Origin: Bacteroidota bacterium
GTDB taxonomy: Bacteria > Bacteroidota > Bacteroidia > Chitinophagales > JADIYW01
Length of the DNA: 64,000 nucleotides
Direction of reading: 5' to 3'
NCBI GenBank assembly: GCA_016705125.1
Contig: JADIYW010000001.1
Span: forward strand, 84,501-148,500
Part shown: one piece after another, positions 56,701 through 64,000 of the stretch
How the letters are laid out: every line of letters starts with the position of its first letter
How positions within the stretch are numbered: the stretch's first letter is position 1
Made by a program: the position numbers and the translations under genes
The notes under the pieces: model-generated
Databases searched by the model: none
The model's input: only the letters and a program-made list of their open reading frames with translations
Told to the model about the DNA's origin: nothing

Positions 56701-59700
56701 ATTGAAGTGTCCTTTTCTAATTTTTCAAACACAAATCCTTGTATATCAACGATTACAGTTCCATTTTCATCCAATATATGGCCATTTGTAGTGTATTGAT
56801 TTTCATCTTTACATATAATTTCTATCTTAATAGAACAGTTCTCAATTTTTTGTTGAATTGATTTAAAGACAATGGAGCCAATACTCGATGGAACAAAAGT
56901 TGCTTTTTCAGGGTTTTCATATTGAGCAAGCAAAAAAGCTTGAAAGCATCCATCTAAAATTGCTGGATGAAACCCATAGCGATCTAAATTGGAGGAGATT
57001 TTAATTCCCGCGCTTATCTCAGCTTCAATAAAATTCTTATTAATTTTTGCCTGTTTTATTGTTTGAAATGCTTCTTCATAAGGTAGCTTTATTTCATTTG
57101 TAAAATTATAATGAGCCTTTTTCGTAATTTCTATACCATTTGGAGTATTTGATTTACCAATTTCATGGCTTACAATCGTTGAATTTACTATAATATTTGA
57201 AACAAAATGTGGCTGCCATTCCAATTCATTTTTTGATTCATTGATACTTGAAATTTCTAAAACATATGTTTTGCCAATTTTCTTTTTTAATGAAACTTGT
57301 ACTTTTCTACTTTCTTGTTCAGCAAGTGATAATGCTTGAAAAAAATTGGCATTTTCAAACATATGATTTCCCTTTCCAAAAACCTCTTCTACGGCAGCTC
57401 GTCCCATTTCTAAATAACCCGCGGCAGGAAATACAATTACATCATGTACTTTGTGGTCAGACAAATAGGGGAAATTTAAAACATTTAGTTCCGTTTCCCA
57501 AAATTGAACATCCGAGTCGCTAGCAATATCAATAAAACGCATCAACAAAGGATGACCCAAAACACCCCCTTTTCTAACAGAGATTGATTGACTTAAATTG
57601 TTTAAGTTTTCTTCCATCCAAAATACCTCTTTTTGATAAGGATAAATTGGAAGTTGTTCATATTCAAAATCGTGGGTAAAATAATTTCTCCATTCAACAA
57701 AAACACCATTTGACCAAGCAATAGCCAAATTTTTTGCCATAATAAATTCAGCTGGCTTGTCCCTTTCTAATGTTCCTGATGTAAAACCGTCTATTCCTAA
57801 GTGCTCAAAATTTTCTTTTATAGCTTGGGTTAAAACCGGGTGTGGAGACATTTCCAAATACAAAAGATGCTGCGTTTTTAATAAGCCTTGTATGGTGTTT
57901 CCAAACTGAACCATGCTTCTTAGGTTGTTTACCCAATAGTTAGCATCTAAGGTTTCACCTCCAATTTGTTTTCCTTCTACTGTAGAATAAAATGGAGTTT
58001 TAGCATTTTTTGGCTTTAAATTTTCTAAAGCATTTTTTAATTCCTCTTTGAGTTCGTCCATTTGTGGACTATGGGATGCAACATCCACATTTATTAATCG
58101 ATTAAAAATACCTTTTGCCTCAATCTTTTGCAAAACCGCATTTATTGCATCTGGATTCCCTGAAATAACCGCTGATTTTGGACTATTACTTACTCCTATA
58201 GAAATATCTTGTTCCTTTCCTTTTATTTCATCCAATGCTTCATCAACAGAAATTGCAATATATGCCATAGTACCCTTTCCACTTGTACGTTTCATTAATT
58301 TGCTTCTTGTGCAAATTATATTGGCCATTTCATCAATTGAAATTGCACCTGAAATATAGGCAGAAGCTGCTTCTCCCATAGAATGCCCTACAACAGCAGA
58401 TGGTAGAATACCCCAAGATTGCCACAGTTTTGCCAATGCTATCTCAACAGCCACAATTGCAGGTTGAATTATGTCTATGTTTTTAAGTTTTTCAATATTG
58501 TCAACTCCAAAAATAGAATCGGTTAATTTCCAATCAACATACTTACTATATGCAATTTCACAATCTAAAATAGCCTGTTTGAATACGGGCTCTTTTTCAA
58601 ATAGCTCTTTTCCCATATTTGCCCATTGGCTTCCTTGACCAGGAAAAACAAAGGTAACTTTGGATTCCATGTTTGGTAAGGCGGCACCATTAAAACAATT
58701 TTCGTTTTCAGTCCCCTTTATATAAGAGGTCAAGCCTTCTAATAATGACTCTTTATCCCAAAAAAGAACAACTAATCTTTTTAAATTATTGTTTTTTCTA
58801 AAAGCAATGTTTTTTACATAATTCACCATCTCTCCAAATGATGATTTCGCAATCAAATCATTTAAATATAATTGAGCAAAGTCTTTAATGGCTTGGTCCG
58901 TTGCAGCAGAAATAGGCAAAACCAAATATTTCCTTTCTATATTCTTAATATGATTATTTTCCCATTTTGGAGCTTCCATCAACACCAGATGAGCATTGGT
59001 ACCCGTAATGCCAAATGCGTTTACACCTGCTAGAAGAGGTTTTTCGGGATGAGGCCATTCAACTACTTCGGTTGGAATCTTAAGCGGTAGGCTTTTCCAA
59101 TCAAAATCTGGATTTGGGTTATCAAAATGAAGGTCTGGTGGAATTAATCTATTTTTTATTGCCAAAATAGTTTTCATTGCACCCGCAAATCCTGCTACCG
59201 ATTCGGTATGACCAATATTGGTTTTTGCTGAACCTACATAAAAAAAGTCTCCCTCTTTACGACCTGGTGACAATGCCTCTGGAATTGATTTAAACTCTGC
59301 TGAATCACCAGCTTGAGTACCAGTTCCATGCGCTTCAATATATTGTATGTCAGCTGGCGCTATTTCGAACCGGCTTAATACATCTTCAATCATTTTTCCT
59401 TGAGTGATTGCACTTGGAGCAAGCATTAAATCATGCGATTGTCCGTCATTATTTGAACCCGTTCCTCGAATTATAGAATGAATATAATCATCATCTTCAA
59501 GTGCCTTTCTTAGTGGTTTTAGTAAAAACATTGCTGCCCCTTCACTTCTTACGTACCCTCCTGGGTTTTTTTCCCCAAAAGCACATTTTCCATACGTTGA
59601 TAATAAGCCTGATCTAGAATAACCAATTGATATTGATGCATCTAAAATCATATTTGCAGCACCAACCAAAGCCATCTCCATCGTTCCTGACTGAATCGCC

Positions 59701-60302
59701 TGAACTGCCAAATGCATTGCTACTAATGAAGATGAACATGCGGTATCTAATGTTATTGCTGTACCTTGTAAATTATTGGTAAAAGAAATTCTTCCAGAGG
59801 CAGCATACCGTCCGCTTCCAGTAGTTGAGTATACATCAAAATCATGATTGAATTTCTTAATTCGGTGCTCCCAATCACTAATCCACATCGCCACAAAGAC
59901 TCCAGCATTAGAACCCCAGAGCTTTTCTTTACTTACGGTAGAGTCATCAATTGCTTCGTAAGCAACCTCTAACAATAATCTTTGCTGTGGGTCAAGTTTT
60001 TCAGCCTCTTTTGGAGAAATATTAAAGAAATTAGCATCAAATTTTTCAATGTCTTTTAAAAATCCTCCTTGATTCGAAACAATTTTTCCTGGATTCCTTG
60101 TAACATCAACCAATTCTGCCAAATTTCCCATTCTATTTTCAGGAATTTGACCTAATGCGTCTTTTTTATTTACTAATGTATTCCAAAAATCATCTAAGGT
60201 GTATATTTCTCCAGGGAAACGACAAGCCATACCAACGATTGCAACGGGTTCGATAGGACCATATTGTGCTAATACTTCATTAATTTTATCCTTTTTTTCC
60301 AT
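53751..60302 (-). CDS. Highly reducing type I polyketide synthase: KS-AT-DH-ER-KR-ACP
   Basis: 2183 residues, intact. KS about 15-445 (C189 in DTACSSS, H325 in EAHGTGT, H365 in NIGHTES); AT about 545-850 (S641 in GHSMG; VASH at 741-744, a motif of non-malonyl or relaxed ATs); DH about 910-1195 with H950 in DHKVHDVIVFP (the usual Gly is Asp) and D1117 in LDGCFQ; ER about 1440-1760 (TGGVGLSAIQ about 1591); KR about 1785-1960 (GGYGGLG about 1793, Y1933); ACP with S2095 in GIDSL. All active sites are present, so it could make a saturated chain. No thioesterase. Confidence 0.95.
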   Translation of the reverse strand: MEKKDKINEVLAQYGPIEPVAIVGMACRFPGEIYTLDDFWNTLVNKKDALGQIPENRMGNLAELVDVTRNPGKIVSNQGGFLKDIEKFDANFFNISPKEAEKLDPQQRLLLEVAYEAIDDSTVSKEKLWGSNAGVFVAMWISDWEHRIKKFNHDFDVYSTTGSGRYAASGRISFTNNLQGTAITLDTACSSSLVAMHLAVQAIQSGTMEMALVGAANMILDASISIGYSRSGLLSTYGKCAFGEKNPGGYVRSEGAAMFLLKPLRKALEDDDYIHSIIRGTGSNNDGQSHDLMLAPSAITQGKMIEDVLSRFEIAPADIQYIEAHGTGTQAGDSAEFKSIPEALSPGRKEGDFFYVGSAKTNIGHTESVAGFAGAMKTILAIKNRLIPPDLHFDNPNPDFDWKSLPLKIPTEVVEWPHPEKPLLAGVNAFGITGTNAHLVLMEAPKWENNHIKNIERKYLVLPISAATDQAIKDFAQLYLNDLIAKSSFGEMVNYVKNIAFRKNNNLKRLVVLFWDKESLLEGLTSYIKGTENENCFNGAALPNMESKVTFVFPGQGSQWANMGKELFEKEPVFKQAILDCEIAYSKYVDWKLTDSIFGVDNIEKLKNIDIIQPAIVAVEIALAKLWQSWGILPSAVVGHSMGEAASAYISGAISIDEMANIICTRSKLMKRTSGKGTMAYIAISVDEALDEIKGKEQDISIGVSNSPKSAVISGNPDAINAVLQKIEAKGIFNRLINVDVASHSPQMDELKEELKNALENLKPKNAKTPFYSTVEGKQIGGETLDANYWVNNLRSMVQFGNTIQGLLKTQHLLYLEMSPHPVLTQAIKENFEHLGIDGFTSGTLERDKPAEFIMAKNLAIAWSNGVFVEWRNYFTHDFEYEQLPIYPYQKEVFWMEENLNNLSQSISVRKGGVLGHPLLMRFIDIASDSDVQFWETELNVLNFPYLSDHKVHDVIVFPAAGYLEMGRAAVEEVFGKGNHMFENANFFQALSLAEQESRKVQVSLKKKIGKTYVLEISSINESKNELEWQPHFVSNIIVNSTIVSHEIGKSNTPNGIEITKKAHYNFTNEIKLPYEEAFQTIKQAKINKNFIEAEISAGIKISSNLDRYGFHPAILDGCFQAFLLAQYENPEKATFVPSSIGSIVFKSIQQKIENCSIKIEIICKDENQYTTNGHILDENGTVIVDIQGFVFEKLEKDTSIVNQVEDWIYKIDWKEISLPINTTKRGEINLVFCHLEQCALVEQLKPTILVLKGNNFSFQKEGTQFKATINPSNEDNLVKLFETLIENKLVVNNIIHLWALNSIENEDIESFYEFQSNTSFLIPKLVRSIGRFFEKEKPRLWTITKNAIDFQNDSTDINTFAAPIYGMGRTIDNENPEIKFTRVDISNETTDVDSLVSFLNSETVENELSIRKKAVFAARLSKENIATHQIEKRGIQINGKEKFFEASIEEPGIISNIKIKEKILLEPSNEEVQIEVMALGINFMNLMSALGIYPGKENGFGTLGIECAGIVTKIGKDITHLNVGDRVFGMAYHSMASHINVNGDLMQKIPNQMNFDEAATIPAVFLTSYYSLVTLGRLKKGERVLIHAATGGVGLSAIQIAQEIGAEIFATAGSHEKRNFLKSLGIKHVYDSRNIDFVNAIQNDTNKEGIDVVLNSLTGEAMLGSLSLLGNFGRFIEIGKKDVYENAKVGLEIFSKSLSYSMVDFEKMIFEKPEDVGALLKETLPFFENGKYKALDKKVFSIENCVEAFEFMSKSAHIGKIVINIENKNIDIESLPITRTSFKNEATYLLSGGYGGLGLTFVKWMFDNGAKHFILTGRSGPNEEAKSIISQLREEGATIEIEQADSSSKADWKRIINNISKDKPLKGILHLAGILDDSSVQNLEDERFKRVMKPKVDGAFYLQQLTKDIELDLFILFSSSSLLFGSPGQAAYGAANAYLDALSCKLKQQNRESLSINWGTVSEVGLAAQKGNRGNRLEEEGVFSLTPLECINAFRSIGNTDQPVVGIFNFNAQKWQQTYSTAAVNPYFEYLKSDDIVKSNEKISFRDQLNKIVDNQELVLEIENKIKEKAGSVLKLNPSKIEIKTPFKTMGIDSLMSIQLKNQLEKAFEMPISVTAFWTYPNIKEFTKFILCELAIGENQLSEEEITIKQPQKTETKVEEINIDDISDDDISKLLADELNNL

Positions 60303-60328
60303 AAAAAATTAAACTAAAAAAGAAATTC

Positions 60329-61396
60329 TTATTGCTGAAGTTGCTTTTCTTCTTCAAATCCTTCTTTTATTGCTTTTTGTAAAATGAGAACAAGTAAACC
60401 TAAAGTAAAGCCTACTAATACACCTATGACAACCCACAATAAGGTCTTTAAATAAATCCTATCAACTGAAAACATTGGATTATCAACTATGTTCATTATG
60501 TTAGAGGTTGTCAACATAGATGTCCGTGCCGTTTCTCTAGAATTAACAGCTTCAGAATATTGACCAGTAAGAATGGAGATCTCACGTTGATATTTTTGCT
60601 GAATAATAGACTCTTCTTGCTTTTTATTAAATACATTTCGGTCTTTATTCCCAGCCAAGGCATCTTCTCTTCTTTTTATCTCAAAACCTAAAGAATCCAC
60701 TTTTCTATTTAATAGATTAAAATTGCTTTTGTTTTTATCTCCCTGAGCTAATGTATAGTATTCTACAGTATATTGTAATGCCTTTGCGCAAAGTTGTTGA
60801 GATAATATAAAGTCTCTTGTTTCTACCGAAGCTTTAATTAATCCTGCTAATGGATCGTATTCAACTAAAATATAATCCTCTATTAAGCCATTATAAATAA
60901 ATGCCAATAGACTATCTTCTGTTGGTGTAATACTAGTAAGATTATTCGACTTAAACCTAAAATCCTTCAACAAAGGAATTTCTTGAAAATCTTCTGTAAG
61001 TCCAGAAATATCAAGGTAAATGTTTCCTAATTTTTCTTTTTTACCATTATAATCTACATCAGTTAATAATGCAGACTTAATAACTTTTCTAGATTTAAAT
61101 ATGCCCATCAATACCTCATTGGATGTTCCACCTCCACCAATATTTACACCAAAAGAACCTGCTAATGCCATTAAACCTCCTGCACTTGATTTGGCATCTA
61201 CTGCATTAAATGATGCGTTAGCAACATAATCTGGTGGTGCCCATGGTGATTTTTTGGCAAACCAATAGCCTAACCAACCAAACAATACACAAAATAAAAC
61301 TAAAACCCACGACCATTTTAAAACATGCCATGAATATTTCTTAAAGCCGCGTACTAGGTCGGTTAATTTTATCTCATCTGTAGGAATACTTTGCAT
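60329..61396 (-). CDS. Wzz/GumC-type chain-length determinant protein
   Basis: 355 residues with two membrane helices, about 28-50 (WSWVLVLFCVLFGWLGYWF) and near the end (LLWVVIGVLVGFTLGLLVLIL), and a large helical periplasmic domain between. This is the Wzz/PCP fold, without the cytoplasmic tyrosine kinase domain found in Wzc. Partners a Wza-type outer-membrane export protein. Gap of 6 bases from that gene and 26 before the polyketide synthase. Confidence 0.88.
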   Translation of the reverse strand: MQSIPTDEIKLTDLVRGFKKYSWHVLKWSWVLVLFCVLFGWLGYWFAKKSPWAPPDYVANASFNAVDAKSSAGGLMALAGSFGVNIGGGGTSNEVLMGIFKSRKVIKSALLTDVDYNGKKEKLGNIYLDISGLTEDFQEIPLLKDFRFKSNNLTSITPTEDSLLAFIYNGLIEDYILVEYDPLAGLIKASVETRDFILSQQLCAKALQYTVEYYTLAQGDKNKSNFNLLNRKVDSLGFEIKRREDALAGNKDRNVFNKKQEESIIQQKYQREISILTGQYSEAVNSRETARTSMLTTSNIMNIVDNPMFSVDRIYLKTLLWVVIGVLVGFTLGLLVLILQKAIKEGFEEEKQLQQ

Positions 61397-61402
61397 ACTT
61401 CT

Positions 61403-63847
61403 CTATCTTCTAAGTGTGATATATAAAACGGTAGTAGAAACTGCTGATGCTACACTTGAAATAATAATTGGTAATACGATATTCCAATCCAACCTTTTTC
61501 TAGGTTCCTTTTCTAATTTAACTTTTGCCTCTTTAAATTCTACATTAATAACAGATCCAGGTTTAACCTTTGGAAATTCCCTATATAGAAACTTAAATTT
61601 TGTATAATCCCCACTTCCATTAGGAAAAAGAGAAACAGTAGATTTTCTTTTAGCTCTTTTAGCAAAACCTACACCATATTCTTTAATATACCATTTGGCT
61701 TTTTTTCCTGGCACATATCTTCCTGCTACGGTTTCAAGTGTATCCAAATCTGGATAGCGAATCGCTCCCATTATTTTTACCAATTGATCAGTAGTTGGAA
61801 TAGTGAAAATATCTCCTTCTTTAAGTATATAATTAGCCGTAGAGTTTGGATCTTCTAAGGCAGATTTTAAATCCAATATTACCGTTCCAATTTTAGCATT
61901 ATTTCTATATAAGGTAGCCTCTTCAGGTGCAGCAAATTTTGTAAATCCACCTGCTCTTAGTATAAGATCTAATATCTTTTCGTCTTTTTGCAAAATTGGA
62001 TAAATTCCTGGGTATTTTACTTCTCCATTAATAGTAATGTTTTGTTGAATGTCATACTCAAACGTTTTACGAACAAAAACTTGATCCATAGGATTTAAAA
62101 CAAATGCTTTTGTAGCAGGATCTAATTCTAAGTTAGGACCAATTTCGGCAGTAAGTACCACTATCTTTGTTGGGCTTGACTCTCCATTTTCTTCATTAAT
62201 TAATGAAACTCTGGATACTTCAATTTTATTATTTGCTGCTTCTTGCTTCAATCCTCCAGCGTAAAAAATTAAGTCATTCAGAGTCATTCCATCAGAAAAT
62301 TCCATTTTCGTAGGCAATTTAACCGAACCATCTATAGAAACTTTAAAAGACTCTAAAAAAAGCTCCTTTCTAAAAATTTCAACTTTATCAAATTTCTGTA
62401 AAAGTACATTTTCACTGCTTCCTTCGTTTATAATAATATCCTTCAAAGAGAATGACTGTACAGTGGTTTGTAAATTATCTAGTTGTCTGAAAAGATAAGC
62501 TCTATCTAAATAAGAGTTAAATAAAATTCCACCAGACGCTTTTAATAGGTCACTTATTCTATAGCCTTCTTTTATTTCATATTTGCCGGGTAATTTAACC
62601 GTTCCGACTACAGTCACATAATTATCAAAAACATACGGTATTTCTGGAATGGATACTTTGTCTCCATCGTTTAAAAGTAAAGAAACTTTTCCAGCCAAAA
62701 CATCATCCAAGTTTAAATCTGAAATCTCAACTTTGCTAGAAATATACCTTTTCACTTGTATGCTAGAGGTAAAGGCATTTGCAGTTAGACCACCAGCAAA
62801 ACGGATTAAATCATCGATTTCTTCACCATCCAACAATTCATAATATCTAGGTCTTCTAACGGTTCCACTTATTTCAACACTTCTTTTAGCAGTAGGCACA
62901 TAAATAAAATCACCCTCTTGAAGATAAAAATTGTCCTTTTGTGATGGATTAAATAAAAACTCATATAAATCGAATTTTTTTATGGTTTTGCCGTTCCTTC
63001 TTACTTCTATATTTCTTACACTTCCAAGATTTGTAATTCCTTCAGAAGCATTTAAAGCAAAGAAAACGGAATTTATTGCCGGAATTTCAAATGTTCCAGG
63101 TCTTACTACTTCTCCGACAATATTTACAGTTAGATTTCTTGTAAAATTTAAAGATATTTCTAATGTAGAATTTGACAAACTAACGAAATTAGTAACCCTA
63201 CTTCGAATTAATGATTTAGCGGCACCTAATGATTGACCCCGTAAATATATTCTTCCCACTTGCGGAATAGAAATAAAACCATCTTTTCCAATTTTTGCAT
63301 TGTCATTATACTCTGCATTACCCCAAACTGAAATTGTTAACTCATCCCCAGCGTCCAATATATAATCATCTGGTGCCTTAAGCTCGGTAGACCTTTCAAA
63401 TAATTTCATTTTGGCACTATTGAAATAATCATGTCCAAAAAACATTGACGGCTTATTAATAGAAGTGTCTGTTGATAAAAGATAATCACTTACCCCAGCA
63501 CTTTTTATAGAGTCAAAATTAATTTGAGACATTACTGTTTGCTGGATAGCCAAAATTTGAGCTATATTGTCAGGTGTCAATCCACTTGTAGTAGTGGGTT
63601 GAGTAGCAGTACTACTTGAATTATTTGACTTTCCTTGTTTAGGGTCTGTGGTAGTAGTGGTGGCAACAGTGCTTCCAGCTAAGAGGGACGATAGCATTGC
63701 AGGGTCAACTCCTAGCATTTGAAGTTGCGAACTACTTGGAATAGAACCTCCAAGGCTAGTTAGAGATCTTACGCTTGGAATGCCTGTTTGAGCAAAATTC
63801 TTTGAAAAAAACAATGCAAATAGACAAAATAGAATTTTTGATTTCAT
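61403..63847 (-). CDS. Polysaccharide export protein (Wza-like, SLBB repeats)
   Basis: 814 residues. Signal peptide (MKSKILFCLFALFFSKNFAQ), a low-complexity Ser/Thr/Gln region to about 105, a poly-export domain (about 160-240; YILDAGDELTISVWG, DGFISIPQVGRIYLRG) and about six SLBB-type beta-grasp repeats (motif NVVGEVxxPGxY/FEIxx, e.g. EISGTVRRPRYYELLDG, VVGTVKLPGKYEIKEG, TINGEVKYPGIYPILQK). It ends in a membrane helix (VLPIIISSVASAVSTTVLYI). Longer than Wza (about 380), as usual in Bacteroidota. First gene of the operon with the Wzz-like protein and two polyketide synthases. Confidence 0.9.
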   Translation of the reverse strand: MKSKILFCLFALFFSKNFAQTGIPSVRSLTSLGGSIPSSSQLQMLGVDPAMLSSLLAGSTVATTTTTDPKQGKSNNSSSTATQPTTTSGLTPDNIAQILAIQQTVMSQINFDSIKSAGVSDYLLSTDTSINKPSMFFGHDYFNSAKMKLFERSTELKAPDDYILDAGDELTISVWGNAEYNDNAKIGKDGFISIPQVGRIYLRGQSLGAAKSLIRSRVTNFVSLSNSTLEISLNFTRNLTVNIVGEVVRPGTFEIPAINSVFFALNASEGITNLGSVRNIEVRRNGKTIKKFDLYEFLFNPSQKDNFYLQEGDFIYVPTAKRSVEISGTVRRPRYYELLDGEEIDDLIRFAGGLTANAFTSSIQVKRYISSKVEISDLNLDDVLAGKVSLLLNDGDKVSIPEIPYVFDNYVTVVGTVKLPGKYEIKEGYRISDLLKASGGILFNSYLDRAYLFRQLDNLQTTVQSFSLKDIIINEGSSENVLLQKFDKVEIFRKELFLESFKVSIDGSVKLPTKMEFSDGMTLNDLIFYAGGLKQEAANNKIEVSRVSLINEENGESSPTKIVVLTAEIGPNLELDPATKAFVLNPMDQVFVRKTFEYDIQQNITINGEVKYPGIYPILQKDEKILDLILRAGGFTKFAAPEEATLYRNNAKIGTVILDLKSALEDPNSTANYILKEGDIFTIPTTDQLVKIMGAIRYPDLDTLETVAGRYVPGKKAKWYIKEYGVGFAKRAKRKSTVSLFPNGSGDYTKFKFLYREFPKVKPGSVINVEFKEAKVKLEKEPRKRLDWNIVLPIIISSVASAVSTTVLYITLRR

Positions 63848-63887
63848 TTTTTATTTGTTATGGTTGTGTTTTAGCAATTTAGAAGAC

Positions 63888-63895
63888 AAAAGTAA
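63888..63895 (-). promoter_or_regulatory. Promoter -7 box (TACTTTTG) of the export/polyketide operon
   Basis: Exact TAnnTTTG on the minus strand, 40 bases before the ATG at 63847. The remaining ~105 bases to the window end hold no gene. Confidence 0.45.
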
Positions 63896-64000
63896 TGATT
63901 AATCGTTATTTAAAAGATTAAATTATCCTAAACATCACTATCCTATAAATTAAAAAAGAAGGAAATTAATTTTACAAAATAAAACCCCAATTATAAGATG

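Noticed and set aside
57248..57523. ORFs on the + strand inside the polyketide synthase genes (for example 57248-57523, 54347-54550, 51447-51740).
   Set aside because: Antisense shadows of intact coding sequence, with no signal, domain or promoter.
1..64000. tRNA, rRNA, CRISPR arrays, insertion sequences or transposases.
   Set aside because: None seen by eye; no cloverleaf-like or repeated-spacer pattern and no transposase or integrase motifs.

Overview
The window comes from an AT-rich Bacteroidota genome (Chitinophagales/Sphingobacteriales-like; genus not determinable). The evidence is type IX secretion (T9SS) C-terminal sorting domains on several secreted proteins, many SusD-less lipoproteins with an LxxC lipobox, the futalosine menaquinone enzyme MqnC, Bacteroidota-only families such as DUF2480, promoter boxes of the TAnnTTTG type, and no obvious Shine-Dalgarno sequences. 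No rRNA, tRNA or CRISPR array was recognised.

Layout. 0-36.8 kb is ordinary, well-preserved chromosome: the serS 3' end, an S4 RNA-binding protein, a secreted M43 metalloprotease, mqnC, an M16 peptidase pair, a gliding/T9SS type B protein, a lytic transglycosylase, DUF2480, ppiD, a CNNM/CorC membrane protein, then lptC, an outer membrane protein, coaX and an amidohydrolase in one overlapping operon. Next comes a small variable-looking locus (18.4-21.7 kb) with two paralogous lipoproteins, a leftover 3' end of an esterase between them, and an intact esterase whose signal-peptide region carries an (AAAG)5 tract. It is followed by dnaJ-like, rlmN, a sodium-dependent transporter with a tiny MetS-like subunit, a 1000-residue secreted glycosidase-like protein, nfu, an antiporter, an SDR enzyme, mazG-like, and an ECF sigma factor operon.

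36.8-50 kb is different. The split transketolase N-subunit, icmF (fused acyl-CoA mutase), a T9SS beta-propeller-like protein, citrate synthase, an MFS transporter, a membrane protein and the tail of a polyketide synthase are all interrupted, mostly by single-base indels in or next to homopolymers. Either the assembly is poor here or the region is really decaying. Within it lies a 2.86-kb, poorly coding insert flanked by 46-bp direct repeats (45/46 identical) of the icmF 3' end, which looks like an att-flanked remnant of an integrated element.

50-64 kb (minus strand) is a coherent operon: Wza-type polysaccharide export protein, Wzz/GumC-type chain-length protein, a 2183-residue reducing polyketide synthase (KS-AT-DH-ER-KR-ACP) and a second synthase (KS-AT-KR-ACP), followed downstream by small membrane proteins and an MFS exporter. 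A type I polyketide pathway wired directly to capsule-type export proteins, without a thioesterase or glycosyltransferase in view, is the most interesting candidate system in the window.
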